Of a stretch of 64,000 bases of DNA, positions 1 through 9,337 are shown one piece after another; within the stretch, counting starts at the first letter, position 1; each line of letters opens with the position of its first letter. The notes beneath the pieces were generated by a model that saw only the letters and a list, made by a program, of their open reading frames with translations, was not told the origin of the DNA and searched no databases. A program made the position numbers and the translations under genes. The stretch is from Streptomyces griseiscabiei (GTDB lineage Bacteria > Actinomycetota > Actinomycetes > Streptomycetales > Streptomycetaceae): the NCBI RefSeq assembly GCF_020010925.1, contig NZ_JAGJBZ010000002.1, forward strand, positions 2,914,001 through 2,978,000, read 5' to 3'.

Positions 1-2343
1 CAGGTCGTCCACCACCTCCTCGAAGCCGGACCGCATCGTGCTGACCACACGCGGGATGTACGGCTGCCCGGCCGTGTTCAGCTGTTTGCTGAGGGTGCTG
101 CTGATCTCCCAGCCGTAGTTGTCGGCCGCGCGGTCCACCACCACACCCACCCTGCGCGGGTGGGCGCCGCGCAGGACGGCGTCCAGATAGACGGAGATCA
201 CCGAGTCCGGCAGCCGTGTGTTGAGGAACGTACGGAAGCCCTGCACGGAGAGGCCGATGGCGCCGGGCGACACCCCGAGCACGGGGACGAACGCGGCGTC
301 GTACTCCGCCAGGGCCGACTGCGCGGTCGCGTCCGTGGTCGGGCCGATCACGGCGAGTACGGCGGGGTCGTCGGCCAGCCGCTTCGCGAGGCGGGCCGAC
401 TCCGCCGGGTCGCCGGCGTCGTCCACCGCCCGTACGTCCACCTGGAACGGGGCGTCCCGGCGGGCGTTGAACTCCGCGACGGCCAGCCGCAGTCCGCGTT
501 CCTGCGCCCTGCCGGTGTCGCGCTGTCCGCCGCTGAGGTCGCCGTGCAGCGCGACGATGTGGGCGGGGCGCCGGGAGGCGGCGGCCGGTTTGCCGCCGCC
601 CGAGCCGCTGTCCCGGCCCAGCGCCCACCAGGTCGCGCCACCTCCCGCGACGAGCACCGCGCCCGCCGCTCCGGCCAGCAGGACACGGCGCCTCGCGGGG
701 GCGTCGGCGGCTCCGGCGGTGGACACGGTGTCTCCGGCACCGGGCGCCGGGGACGCGGTGTCCGCACCGGAGCCGGTGTCGGAGCTCTGCGGCACGGCGC
801 CATGGGGCGAACCGCCGCCCGGGACGGCGTCCGTGGGCGTGGCGTCGGCCGGCGTGGCGTCGGGGGAGGCGCCGGCCGTGACACCGGCCGCGATCTCGGT
901 GCGGTCGATGTCCGGCAGCGCGAGCGCTTCGGTCGACCGCCGGGCGATCAGCCGGACGACCTCCTCGGGGAGCCAGGAGGCGCTGCTGCCGCCGCCCCCG
1001 CCGACGGGCTCGTCCGCAGCCGCGTCGGCCTCGGAGTGGGCCGGGGCACCGGCTTCGGCGCCGGCCTTGTCGTCGAACCGGGCCTCGGTCTCGACGCCGG
1101 CACCGGCACCGGCCGCGGCTTGGGCACCGGCCTCGGCCCCGCCCCCGTCCCCGGCGTCCAGGCGGTCGGCAGGCGTCCCGGCGGGAGCCGCACCGGACCC
1201 CGCGTCCGGAGCGACGGCATCCCCTCCCGGAGCCGCGGCCTCCGCAGACTCTCCGGGACCAGCGCCCCGTGTCGCCTCCGCGGGAGCCGCGGGCACTCCG
1301 GTGTCGGCGGCAGCAGAACTCTTCGAGGCCGCCCCGGAGACCGAAGCCTCCGCTGTTGCTGCGGCTGCCGCAGGCCCTCCTGTGTCTGAGGTAGCCGAAC
1401 CCTCCGGGGCCGCTCCGGAGGGCGAAGCCTCCGCGGTAGCCGTGGGAGCCGAAGCTCCTGCCGTATCCGCGGCAGCCGAACCCTCCCCGGCCACCCTGGG
1501 AGACGACCCCTCCCCATCCGCCCCACCCGCAAGCTCCCCGGGCAGCAACTCCCGTACCAGCTCCTCCACTTCGGGGCGGTGGGCCGGGTCCTTCTCCAGG
1601 CAGCGGGCCAGCAGGTCGGACAGGGGCGTCGGGACGCCGTCGAGGTCGGCCGGGTCGTGGACGGCGCGGTAGAGGAGAGCGTCGAGGGCGCCCGTGCCGA
1701 ACGGCGGGCGGCCGGTCGCCGCGAAGGCCAGCACACAGCCCAGGGAGAACACGTCGACGGCCGCGCCGATGGCCCGGTCGCCCCGCCCGTCGGCCTGCTC
1801 CGGCGCGAGATAGCCGGGCGTGCCGATCACGAACCCCGTCGCGGTGAGCGCGGTGTCCTCGGGGGCCCTGGCGATACCGAAGTCGATGAGGCGGGGCCCG
1901 TCCACGGCGAGCAGGACATTGCCGGGCTTGAGGTCCCGGTGGACCAGCCCCGCCCGGTGCACCTCCGCCAGCGCCTGCGCCAGCCGCCCACCGAGGACCC
2001 GCACTCCGTGCTCGGGGAGAGGCCCGTACGAGGCCACCGCCTCGGCCAGCGACGGCCCCGGCACATACGCCGTGGCCAGCCACGGCGCCTCCGCGTCCGC
2101 GTCGGCGGCCACCACCGGCACCGCCCACGGACTGCGGATCCGCCGCGCGGCGTCGACCTCGCGCCGGAACCGTTCCCGGAACCCGGCGTCCTCCGCGTAC
2201 TCCGCCGCCAGCACCTTCAACGCCACGAGCGAACCGGACGGCGTACGCGCGAGATACACCACCCCCATGCCGCCGGCGCCGAGCCGGCCGAGCAGACGGT
2301 GGTCGGCGATCCTCGCCGGATCGGAAGAACGCAGCCGCTCCAT
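1..2343 (-). CDS. Ser/Thr protein kinase fused to extracellular solute-binding domain (3' end outside window)
   Basis: The reading frame is open from the ATG at 2343 to the window edge, giving 781 codons without a stop. Residues about 12-270 are a Hanks-type kinase: a GAGGMGVVYL glycine loop, ALKV lysine, HRDLKPGNV catalytic loop, DFGIAR and GTPGYLAPEQ. A long Ala/Gly/Pro-rich linker follows (about 275-540), then one membrane helix after an Arg cluster (about 550-575). From about 590 the protein resembles the branched-chain-amino-acid-type ABC binding fold (HIVALHGDLSGGQRD, then a DDAGDPAESARLAKRL stretch). The kinase would lie in the cytosol and the binding domain outside, so a ligand-sensing role is inferred. 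The start overlaps the stop of the upstream lipoprotein gene by one base (TGATG), implying coupled translation. It is paralogous to the kinases at 11986-14232 and 14452-16572. Its N-terminus (MERL...) is closest to the latter. Confidence 0.9.
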   Translation of the reverse strand, partial: MERLRSSDPARIADHRLLGRLGAGGMGVVYLARTPSGSLVALKVLAAEYAEDAGFRERFRREVDAARRIRSPWAVPVVAADADAEAPWLATAYVPGPSLAEAVASYGPLPEHGVRVLGGRLAQALAEVHRAGLVHRDLKPGNVLLAVDGPRLIDFGIARAPEDTALTATGFVIGTPGYLAPEQADGRGDRAIGAAVDVFSLGCVLAFAATGRPPFGTGALDALLYRAVHDPADLDGVPTPLSDLLARCLEKDPAHRPEVEELVRELLPGELAGGADGEGSSPRVAGEGSAAADTAGASAPTATAEASPSGAAPEGSATSDTGGPAAAAATAEASVSGAASKSSAAADTGVPAAPAEATRGAGPGESAEAAAPGGDAVAPDAGSGAAPAGTPADRLDAGDGGGAEAGAQAAAGAGAGVETEARFDDKAGAEAGAPAHSEADAAADEPVGGGGGSSASWLPEEVVRLIARRSTEALALPDIDRTEIAAGVTAGASPDATPADATPTDAVPGGGSPHGAVPQSSDTGSGADTASPAPGAGDTVSTAGAADAPARRRVLLAGAAGAVLVAGGGATWWALGRDSGSGGGKPAAASRRPAHIVALHGDLSGGQRDTGRAQERGLRLAVAEFNARRDAPFQVDVRAVDDAGDPAESARLAKRLADDPAVLAVIGPTTDATAQSALAEYDAAFVPVLGVSPGAIGLSVQGFRTFLNTRLPDSVISVYLDAVLRGAHPRRVGVVVDRAADNYGWEISSTLSKQLNTAGQPYIPRVVSTMRSGFEEVVDDL

Positions 2344-3200
2344 CAGTCCTCGCCCCCGCCCAGTTCGTAGCCCGCCCGGTCGAGCATGGTGGTGGTGCCA
2401 CGCGTCATGTACTGCTCCATGTCGGCGACGGTGTAGCCCTCGCCGCCCTTGAACGACACGGTCAGGGTCACCTGGCCGAGCCGGGTGACCATCCACCGGT
2501 ACAGGGCCTTGTCGCCGCCGGTCAGATAGACACCCGTCTCCAGGACCGAGTCGTCGGCGTAGTTGTTGCCGCGCAGACCGCGGGGGGTGCCCACGGACAT
2601 CAGTTCCGCGATCCGTTCGTCGGCGCGCACCTGCTGCTCAGGGCAGCGCAGCGCCTCCTCCAGCGTCTCGGACACATGGCCGTCGGCGGCCTGCACGGTC
2701 GAGTGCACCGTCACCGTCGCCGTCACCTTGACCGTGCCGCGCCCCCCGCTGCCGGGCAGTTCGCTGTAGAGGGACAGCGAGGCGAGTACGTCGTCGGGGA
2801 GCGCCCGGCGCTGCCATCTGCACTCCTCGTCCAGTACGGCCATGGTGCCCCCGGCGCTACGGGCGAGGGGCTGGGCCCGGAAGCCCGTGCCCCAGTCCCC
2901 CGGCCGCATCACGATCGCCTCCGCGAGCGCCGCGCCCTGCCGCCGGGACTCGGGTACCCGGTCCGGTGCCGCCTCGAAGGGCGTCACGGACGGCGTCGCG
3001 GACGGCTTCGTGCCTTCCTCCGGCATCTGCCCGGAGGCCGAAGCGGAAGGTGTCGGGGACCCTGCCGCCTCGGCGTCGGGCCTGTCCGCGCGCTCCGCCG
3101 CGCCCGCGCTGCAACCGCCGAGCAGTAACGCCGCGGCGGTTCCCGACGCGGCGGCCCTCAGCCGCCAACCACCTCTTCGTCCAGCCGCTTTGCCGTCCAT
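2343..3200 (-). CDS. Lipoprotein paired with sensor kinase (copy A)
   Basis: A 285-residue exported lipoprotein. The ATG at 3200 is chosen because GGAGGGG lies 8 nt upstream and it gives a compact signal: basic residues, a hydrophobic run and the lipobox LLLGGC with the lipidated Cys near residue 32. A Ser/Ala/Pro-rich spacer follows, then a domain with two cysteines, in the contexts EECRWQRRALP and ALRCPEQQ. Both contexts recur in the lipoprotein at 11096-11989 (QDCLWRREALP and AMRCPEQR), so the two are paralogs and may form a disulfide. No named family is recognised. The gene is the first of a two-gene operon and overlaps the kinase start by one base. An accessory or ligand-presenting role for the kinase is inferred from the repeated pairing only. 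Confidence 0.85.
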   Translation of the reverse strand: MDGKAAGRRGGWRLRAAASGTAAALLLGGCSAGAAERADRPDAEAAGSPTPSASASGQMPEEGTKPSATPSVTPFEAAPDRVPESRRQGAALAEAIVMRPGDWGTGFRAQPLARSAGGTMAVLDEECRWQRRALPDDVLASLSLYSELPGSGGRGTVKVTATVTVHSTVQAADGHVSETLEEALRCPEQQVRADERIAELMSVGTPRGLRGNNYADDSVLETGVYLTGGDKALYRWMVTRLGQVTLTVSFKGGEGYTVADMEQYMTRGTTTMLDRAGYELGGGED

Positions 3201-3509
3201 CGCCGCCCCCTCCACCGCGGAACCCCCGTGTGTGACCGGTGATCGTACAGAGGTACGCAATCCTGGAGGGAGCGGTTCCCGGGAGTCGTTTCGCACATGC
3301 CCGGACCATTGCGCGGAAGGCGAACTCCCGCACTCCGGACAGGAGATCGGAACGAATGTTCAGAATTGCGGGCCGCGGTGTGCCCGGACGGGCTGACCGC
3401 TCGGGGGCGGCGCTTGCGCCGTACACGCCGGGCCCGCCGGTCCATACGGTGACGGCGGTCGTCGGGCGCGCCGGGTGGGAGGACCGCAGCACGCGTGGCG
3501 GGTGGCCCG
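3201..3509. other. Intergenic region 5' of the lipoprotein gene
   Basis: About 310 bp between the start of the lipoprotein gene and the stop of the MFS gene, both on the minus strand. It should hold the promoter of the lipoprotein-kinase operon. No convincing open frame, hairpin with a T-run or strong palindrome was found. Confidence 0.5.
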
Positions 3510-4859
3510 CTACCGCGCGTCCCTCGCCGCCAACCGCCCCTGGGCGACGGCGGGTTCACCGGTACCCGGACCGAGGCCGGACCCGCCGCTCCGCCGGATC
3601 AGCGCCACTCCGGCCACCGCGAGCAGGGAGGCCGCCGACAGCGTGTACAGGCCGCCGTTGGTCGTGCCGGTCGTGTCCTTGAGGTAGCCGAAGAGGGTGG
3701 GCGAGACGAAACCGCCCAGGTTTCCCAGGGAGTTGACGACGGCGAGCCCGGGGGCGGCGATCTTCAGGTCGAGTCCGGACTGGGCCATCGGCCAGAACAG
3801 GGTGGCCGCGCACTTCCCGCCGACCGCGGCGAGCGTGATGGCCGCGAGACCGAACCAGGGGGAGCCCAGAGTGGCCAGGAAGGTCCCCGTCGCGGACAGG
3901 ACGAGGGCGACGGCGAGATAGGGCCGGCGGTCGGGGGCACGGTCGGTGAAACGGCTCATCGAGTACATCGCGATCACCGCGCAGATCCACGGGATCGCCG
4001 ACAGCAGACCGACCTGGAACGGCGACAGTCCGCCGATCTCCTCCACCAGACTGGGCAGCCAGAACGTGATCGCGTACCCGGTGAGGGCCATCGCGAAGAA
4101 CACCGTGGTCAGCAGGGCGACCTGAGGGTGGATCAGAAGCTTCAGCCGCGACACCCTCGGGGCCCGGCTGCGCGCCTCCTCGTCCCGGGCGACCGCCGTG
4201 CTCAGCGCCTCCTTCTCCTCGGCCGTCAGCCACTTGGCGTCCTGGACGCGGGAGACGAGGAAGAATCCGGCGACGAAGCCGACGACGATCGACAGCAGCC
4301 CCTCCAGCGCGAACATCCAGCGCCAGCCCGCGAACCCGCCGACCCCGTGCAGTTCCAGCAGCGCGCCCGTGATCGGCCCGGTCACGATGTACGCCGTGGC
4401 CGAGCCGCCGAGGAAGATCGCGCTCGCCCGGCCCCGGCTGGAGTCGGGCAGCCACTGGGTGAAGTAGAGCAGGACACCGGGGAAGAAGCCGGCCTCCGCG
4501 ACACCGAGCAGGAAGCGCAGCCCGTAGAACATCCAGACGTTGTGGATGAAGCACATCGCCACGATCACCAGACCCCAGGTGATCATGATGCGGGTCAGCC
4601 AGACCCGGGCGCCGAACCGCTCCAGAAGCATGTTGCTGGGCACCTCGAAGAGGGCGTACCCGATGAAGAAGAGGCCCGCGCCGAGCCCGTACGCGGTGGC
4701 GCTCACCCCGACGTCGGCCCGCAGCTCGTCCTGGACGAAGCCGACGTTCGTCCGGTCCATCTGGTTGATCAGGAGCATCAGGACGAGGATCGGCAGCATA
4801 CGGCGCAGGAACTTGCCGACCGCGCGCTGCTCGGCGTCGGGTATCACGACTTCTGACAT
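3510..4859 (-). CDS. MFS transporter, anion:cation symporter (ACS) type
   Basis: A 449-residue integral membrane protein with about 12 hydrophobic segments and the split of two six-helix halves around a cytosolic loop (about residues 195-235). Helix 1 carries INQMDRTNVGF, typical of the tartrate/phthalate/hexuronate (ACS) branch, followed by GLGAGLFFIGYALFEVPSN and FLLGVAEAGFFPGVLLY, which are also characteristic. The likely substrate is an organic acid or sugar acid, but the sequence does not say which. The ATG at 4859 is preferred over an in-frame codon eight positions upstream because GGGAG is spaced about 7 nt before it. A long perfect dyad lies just upstream (4873-4898), suggesting a substrate-responsive repressor. 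No catabolic enzyme gene is adjacent. Confidence 0.9.
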   Translation of the reverse strand: MSEVVIPDAEQRAVGKFLRRMLPILVLMLLINQMDRTNVGFVQDELRADVGVSATAYGLGAGLFFIGYALFEVPSNMLLERFGARVWLTRIMITWGLVIVAMCFIHNVWMFYGLRFLLGVAEAGFFPGVLLYFTQWLPDSSRGRASAIFLGGSATAYIVTGPITGALLELHGVGGFAGWRWMFALEGLLSIVVGFVAGFFLVSRVQDAKWLTAEEKEALSTAVARDEEARSRAPRVSRLKLLIHPQVALLTTVFFAMALTGYAITFWLPSLVEEIGGLSPFQVGLLSAIPWICAVIAMYSMSRFTDRAPDRRPYLAVALVLSATGTFLATLGSPWFGLAAITLAAVGGKCAATLFWPMAQSGLDLKIAAPGLAVVNSLGNLGGFVSPTLFGYLKDTTGTTNGGLYTLSAASLLAVAGVALIRRSGGSGLGPGTGEPAVAQGRLAARDAR

Positions 4860-4872
4860 CGTTGTCTCCCTC

Positions 4873-4898
4873 TGATGGTTCACATGCGTGAACCATCA
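4873..4898. promoter_or_regulatory. Operator-like inverted repeat upstream of the MFS gene
   Basis: Perfect 11-bp arms TGATGGTTCAC and GTGAACCATCA are separated by ATGC. The dyad ends about 14 nt before the transporter start codon and would overlap its promoter or 5' end, the usual place for a repressor site. The regulator is not identifiable here; GntR or IclR families are guesses. Confidence 0.7.
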
Positions 4899-5012
4899 TC
4901 ACGTACGTAGGAATGGCGGGAACCTTACGGAGGGCTCGCCTCCGGGTCAATGGGTTGGACCCGCGAACACGTATGTGAACCAGAGGGTGGGGGAGGTGTG
5001 GGGGAAGTGGGG

Positions 5013-5474
5013 TCAGCCCGCGTGGATCCTGCCCTGCTTCACCAGGAAATGGGCGGGGTCGGAGCAGCCGAGCGACGGGGTGAGCAGCAGGCTCACGGTC
5101 AGCGGGGCGGGCTCGGTGCTCGCCGTCGAGAACGCGCAGACGGCGCTCTTGCCCGTGAGGGGATACCAGAACCAACCGTCCGTATTGCCGACCGTCACCC
5201 GGTCCGACTCCTTCCAGGCTCCGGCGGACCGCGTGAAGACCTGCAGGCGGACGGAGGCGGCGTACTCGTCGTCCGTCGAGCGCAGCGCGGTCAGCGTGAC
5301 CCGGTAGTCGGATCCGAGGGTGGACGAGGCGATCTCGCGAGTCTCCCGCGCGGCGGAGTTCGCGCTCGACGCGCCGGCGCCGGCGGCCGCGAGCGAGGCC
5401 GCCAGCAGGACGGTGAGGGTCGCGGCGGTGCCGCGGCGGCTGTGGGTCGGGTTCATGGGCTTCATCGGCTTCAT
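5013..5474 (-). CDS. Small secreted protein, unknown function
   Basis: A 153-residue protein that starts with an odd Met-Lys-Pro repeat (MKPMKPMNP). A basic stretch and an Ala/Leu-rich signal peptide with an Ala-rich cleavage region near residue 40 follow. The mature part of about 110 residues contains two cysteines (VCAFST and LGCSDP) that could form one disulfide. The start at 5474 is supported by GGGGGA a few bases upstream. No family is recognised. It stands alone between the transporter and the phosphatase gene, with 115 bp before it for a promoter. Confidence 0.75.
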   Translation of the reverse strand: MKPMKPMNPTHSRRGTAATLTVLLAASLAAAGAGASSANSAARETREIASSTLGSDYRVTLTALRSTDDEYAASVRLQVFTRSAGAWKESDRVTVGNTDGWFWYPLTGKSAVCAFSTASTEPAPLTVSLLLTPSLGCSDPAHFLVKQGRIHAG

Positions 5475-5589
5475 GTGGTCCCCCGTCGGGACGAGTCGGG
5501 ACAAAGGGTCGGTTTGTTCCGTTCTCTCATGAAGACGAGGCAAACGCCGCGAAGGTTGTACGCATTCGTGCGGGTGTCGCTGTCGCCGC

Positions 5590-7785
5590 TCAGATCGAGT
5601 GGATGAGCAGCAGGGCGATGTCGTCGCTGCGCGGCGCGGAGCGGCGGGCGTGCTGGACGAGGGAGTCGGCGACGCCGTTCGTGGCGTGCGGGCCGGAGGT
5701 GTCGGCGTCGGCGAGGGCACGGGCCAGGTCGTCGACCGCGTCGTCGATGTCGATGCCCGGGGCTTCGACGAGGCCGTCCGTGTACAGCGCCAGCACCGAA
5801 CCGGGCGGCAACGGGATCTCCCTGCACGCGTATTCCGCTTCCGGGTCGATGCCCAGCAGCAGCCCCGGCGGCAGCCGGACGGGTTCGGTCCGGCCGTCGG
5901 GGTGGCGCAGCAGCGGGGGCGGATGCCCGGCGGTGGCCAGACAGGCGGTACGCGCGCCCAGGTCGAGGTGGGCGTAGAGGCAGCTGGTGAACAGGTCGGG
6001 GTCGAGATCGGTGAGCAGCCGGTTGGTGCGGGCGAGGACCTCGTCGGGGGCCGCGCCCGCGGTGGCGTGGACGGCGGTGCGGACCTGTCCCATGAGGGCG
6101 GCGGCGTTGACGTTGTGGCCCTGGACGTCGCCGATGGCCGCGGCGGCGCGGGTGGGGTCGAGACGGATCAGGTCGTAGAAGTCGCCGCCGATGTCCATGC
6201 CCCGGGTGGCCGGCAGATAGCGGGCGGCCACGTCCAGCCCGGCGACCCGGGGCAGGGTGTGGGGCAGCAGTCCGGCCTGGAGGTTGTGGGCGAGCTGGTG
6301 CTTGGCGTCGTAGAGCCGGGCCCGGTCCAGGGCCTGGGCGATCAGCCCGGCGGTGGAGATGTGGACGGCCCGTTCCTCCGTGGTGAAGGGGTGGGGCTGC
6401 TCGTAGGCGAGGACCAGCGAGCCGACCGGACGTCCCGAGGTGATCAGGGGCAGGAAGGCCCAGGCCGCCATGGCGTCCTGGAGGACCGCCGGGGGATAGG
6501 CGCGCTTGAGGTCGGCGAACGTGTCGAAGAAGGCCGGGACCCCGGTGGTGAGGGCGCGTACGGCGGGGGTGTCCGAGGTGAGCGGGGCGGCGTCGAAGCG
6601 TTCCATCAGCTCGGCGGTGTAGCCGCGGTAACCGATGATCCGCAGTCGGCCGTCCTCCGCCGTCATCAGCGCGAGGGCCGCGGCGCCGAACGCGGGCAGG
6701 ACCTGTTCACAGACCTGGTCCACCACGTCGCGCACACCGACGGCCTCGGTGAGCGTGGCCGCCAGGTGCATCAGGTGGTAGAGGGTGGTGGCCCGCCCCG
6801 GTGTGGCCGGTGGCGCGGCACGGGACCTGGGAGGCGCCGTGACCGGGGAGGGGGCGTGGGCCGAGTGGGTGGGGGCGATGCGCACGCTGATCCCGGAGGC
6901 GTCCGGTACGAGACTGAACGACAGCCAGCGGTCCGGAGGCCGCCGGGCGATGAACGACACCGGTTCGCGGCTGAGCATGGCCGCCCGGTAGCTGTCCTCG
7001 GCGGTCGGGTCGTCCAGCCAGCGCAGCGCCTCCCACGGTTTGGCGCCCAGCAGGTCGGGGATGCCGGCGCCGAGGAGCTCGGCGGCCCTGGTGCTGAGGA
7101 AGGTGATCCGGCCGTCCACGTCGAGCGAGCAGCAGCCGCCGGGGATGCGCTCGGCGAAGTCGACCGCGGCCTGCGCCTCGTCCGGGCCGGCGGTGCGGAC
7201 CCGGAGCGGGGGCAGTATCAGCGGCTCGGCGGCGGGCCGTACCGGACGGCCGGCGTCCGCCTCCGCCCGCAGCAGCCGCGCCAGCCGGTCACACACGCCG
7301 GCGATCTCCTCCCGCTCCCCGGGGCCCGGCCGCGGCGGGTGCGAGGCCGGCCACTGCAGGACCAGGCCGCCCCAGACGTCCGTGCCGGTGGTGAGGGGGG
7401 CGGCGGCCAGCGTGAAGCGGTACGGCACCACCAGGGCGAGCCGTGGATAGCGGCGCGCCAGCTCCTCCTGGCCGCTCACCCACACCAGCCTGTGCTCTCG
7501 TACGGCGTCGGACACCGGGGAGGAGGCCTTCAGCGCCACCCGCGCCCACGGCATGGAGATCTCCCAGGGGACCCCGCCCAGCACCGCCAGCTGCAGCACC
7601 GGCTCGTCCGGCGGCAGCAGATACACCGCCGTCACCGATGTACCGCTCTCCCGGGCCATCTCGATCAGGGCGGACTCCAGCACCCGCGGACCGACGACAC
7701 CGGGACCGGGCACGCCGTCACCCGCCCCGGACCGATCCGGCCCCCCGGACATCCGGCCACCGCACGTCACCCATATGCGGACCAT
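5590..7785 (-). CDS. SpoIIE-family PP2C protein phosphatase with GAF and PAS sensor domains
   Basis: A 731-residue multidomain phosphatase. Residues about 25-190 look like a GAF domain, 205-310 a PAS domain (GCCSLDVDGRITFLSTRAAELLG), 330-490 a second GAF domain, and 515-730 the SpoIIE/PP2C catalytic domain. Metal-binding signatures of that family are present: GMDIGGDFYD, IGDVQGH, CLATAGHPPPLL, ALYTDGLVE and SDDIALLL. Such Streptomyces phosphatases usually dephosphorylate anti-sigma-factor antagonists in stress and development pathways. No partner anti-sigma gene is adjacent. The start at 7785 is a choice between two close codons (7752 is the alternative). The frame stays open to 8148, but that stretch is Gly/Arg/Pro-rich with no domain and is treated as untranslated. 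Confidence 0.85.
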   Translation of the reverse strand: MVRIWVTCGGRMSGGPDRSGAGDGVPGPGVVGPRVLESALIEMARESGTSVTAVYLLPPDEPVLQLAVLGGVPWEISMPWARVALKASSPVSDAVREHRLVWVSGQEELARRYPRLALVVPYRFTLAAAPLTTGTDVWGGLVLQWPASHPPRPGPGEREEIAGVCDRLARLLRAEADAGRPVRPAAEPLILPPLRVRTAGPDEAQAAVDFAERIPGGCCSLDVDGRITFLSTRAAELLGAGIPDLLGAKPWEALRWLDDPTAEDSYRAAMLSREPVSFIARRPPDRWLSFSLVPDASGISVRIAPTHSAHAPSPVTAPPRSRAAPPATPGRATTLYHLMHLAATLTEAVGVRDVVDQVCEQVLPAFGAAALALMTAEDGRLRIIGYRGYTAELMERFDAAPLTSDTPAVRALTTGVPAFFDTFADLKRAYPPAVLQDAMAAWAFLPLITSGRPVGSLVLAYEQPHPFTTEERAVHISTAGLIAQALDRARLYDAKHQLAHNLQAGLLPHTLPRVAGLDVAARYLPATRGMDIGGDFYDLIRLDPTRAAAAIGDVQGHNVNAAALMGQVRTAVHATAGAAPDEVLARTNRLLTDLDPDLFTSCLYAHLDLGARTACLATAGHPPPLLRHPDGRTEPVRLPPGLLLGIDPEAEYACREIPLPPGSVLALYTDGLVEAPGIDIDDAVDDLARALADADTSGPHATNGVADSLVQHARRSAPRSDDIALLLIHSI

Positions 7786-8134
7786 ACGCCCACCGCTCCG
7801 CACCGGCACACCGGTGCGGCGGCCCGCCCCGGGGCCCGAGTGGGGGCCCGACCGGGGCTGGGTGTCATGAGGCGTCCGGAGAGGACGGGAAGGGGGAAGG
7901 GCCGGGTGCCGCCGAGTCCTGGCCGCACCGCCCCCCCCGCCGCACCGTGCGCTCGGGTGCCGCGAAGGGCCGGATACGGAGCCTGTCCGACGCCGGTGTC
8001 CTGTCCGCTCCGACCACGGTGCCTTGCGTGCCCGGCCGCCTCGCCCTGACCTGACCTGCCCGGCCGGGCCGGACGGCCTTCCCGCCTGTGCACCCCTGCT
8101 CCCACTGTGCTTCCCGCCTGCCCACCCCGGCCCC
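7786..8134. other. Intergenic region 5' of the SpoIIE-type phosphatase gene
   Basis: About 350 bp of very GC-rich sequence, including a run of eight C near 7930, between the phosphatase start and the stop of the PucR-type regulator upstream. The only long open frame is a compositionally biased extension of the phosphatase. No clear promoter, hairpin or repeat was recognised. Confidence 0.4.
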
Positions 8135-9337
8135 TCACCCCTCCCCACCCCCCGACAGCTCGTCCCCGCCCGTGCCGGTGCTCCGGACCGCCAGGAGTGC
8201 GGTGCCGATGTGGGTCACCGCTCGGGGGTCGGAGAGGGGGCGGCCGGTCAGTTCCTCGACGCGGCGGAGCCGGTAGCGGACGGTGTTGGGGTGGACGAAG
8301 AGGGTGCGGGCGGCCTCGGTGGCGGAGCCCGCGGCGGCGAACCAGTGTTCCAGGGTCTGCAGGAGCCGGGCGCGCTCCGCGACGGGAAGGTCGAGCACGG
8401 GCCGCAGGACCACCCCCACCAGCTGGGCCGCCTCCGCCGGGGCCGCGGCGACCACCATGGCGAGCGGGTCGTCGTCGAACCGGGCGACACCGGGGCCCGC
8501 ACCCCGCAGCCCGGCCAGCGCCAGCCGGGCGAAGCGCAGCGCCTGCGGGGTGTCCCGCAGCGAGTGGAAGGACGGGCTGACCCCCACCCGGGCCCGCGCC
8601 CGCCGCAGGACACGCAGCCACGCCCCGTCCGCCGTCCCCGTGGGCAGGGCGATCAGTCCGATCTGCTGGTCCGGCAACAGCCGCCAAGCCGAGGGGAGTT
8701 GAGCCTGACGCAGGGCCGCCTCGACCCCCTCCAGCGGTTCCTCGCCGGGCGCGCCGGCCGCCGCCGCGGCCACCGCGTAGGGCCCGAGCTCGGGCAGCCC
8801 CAGCTCACGGGCGGCCTCCCAGAGGGTGGTGCGGTCGGCGATGACACCGGTGAACAGCGCCTCCACCAGCGCCGAACGCCGGGCCTGCCCCCGCGAGGTC
8901 AGCTCCGCCGCCGTCTCCCGGTAGGCCGCCGCGACCGCCTCCGCGTACAGACCGAAAAGCGACCAGATCCTCGCCGACTCGGACACCAACTGGTCGTCGG
9001 TGACCTCCGGATGGGTGCGCGCCTCCGTGAGGATCTCCGTCCACAGCAGTTCGAAGCCCACCCGGTACGCGTGCAGGGTGTCCGCCAGCGGCACCCCCTG
9101 CTCGGCACGGATGCGCCCGGTCTCCCGGGCCGGGCTCGGGTCCGGGGCCGCGTCCTCGCCGAGGTGGCTCAGGATCAGGTCCGCGTTGGCGGTGCACGAA
9201 CGCCGTAGCGAGTCGAAGGGGAGCAGGGACTCGTCCTCGTAGGCGTCGACGTCCGCGCGGATGCGCCGCGCGATCCGCTCGCCCAGTTCCGGCAGCCGGG
9301 AATGCAGTGCCGCGGCCACGCCCGAGATGTCCATCAT
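8135..9337 (-). CDS. PucR/CdaR-type transcriptional regulator
   Basis: A 400-residue protein. The N-terminal 160 residues form a helical domain (MDISGVAAALHSRLPELGERIARRI at the start). The middle resembles the GGDEF-derived domain of CdaR/PucR proteins. The C-terminus holds the diagnostic PucR helix-turn-helix: WFAAAGSATEAARTLFVHP followed by NTVRYRLRRVEELTGRPL. Such proteins activate or repress catabolic and lipid genes. The gene is divergent from the acyl-CoA ligase at 9484 with a 146-bp shared region, so that ligase is its most likely target. Two consecutive ATG codons (9337, 9334) can serve as start. No good ribosome-binding site is visible, so leaderless translation is possible. Confidence 0.88.
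   Translation of the reverse strand: MMDISGVAAALHSRLPELGERIARRIRADVDAYEDESLLPFDSLRRSCTANADLILSHLGEDAAPDPSPARETGRIRAEQGVPLADTLHAYRVGFELLWTEILTEARTHPEVTDDQLVSESARIWSLFGLYAEAVAAAYRETAAELTSRGQARRSALVEALFTGVIADRTTLWEAARELGLPELGPYAVAAAAAGAPGEEPLEGVEAALRQAQLPSAWRLLPDQQIGLIALPTGTADGAWLRVLRRARARVGVSPSFHSLRDTPQALRFARLALAGLRGAGPGVARFDDDPLAMVVAAAPAEAAQLVGVVLRPVLDLPVAERARLLQTLEHWFAAAGSATEAARTLFVHPNTVRYRLRRVEELTGRPLSDPRAVTHIGTALLAVRSTGTGGDELSGGGEG

Noticed and set aside
160..1672. Long plus-strand open frames opposite the first kinase
   Set aside because: They are antisense to an open kinase frame with all catalytic motifs, and their composition is Arg/Gly/Pro-biased without domains. High GC removes stops on all frames.
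5599..8049. 816-codon plus-strand frame opposite the phosphatase
   Set aside because: Biased Gly/Arg/Val composition, no motif, and fully antisense to a protein with clear GAF, PAS and PP2C motifs.
7786..8148. N-terminal extension of the SpoIIE-type phosphatase
   Set aside because: The extra residues are low-complexity Gly/Arg/Pro with no domain, and starts at 7785 or 7752 fit the GAF boundary better.
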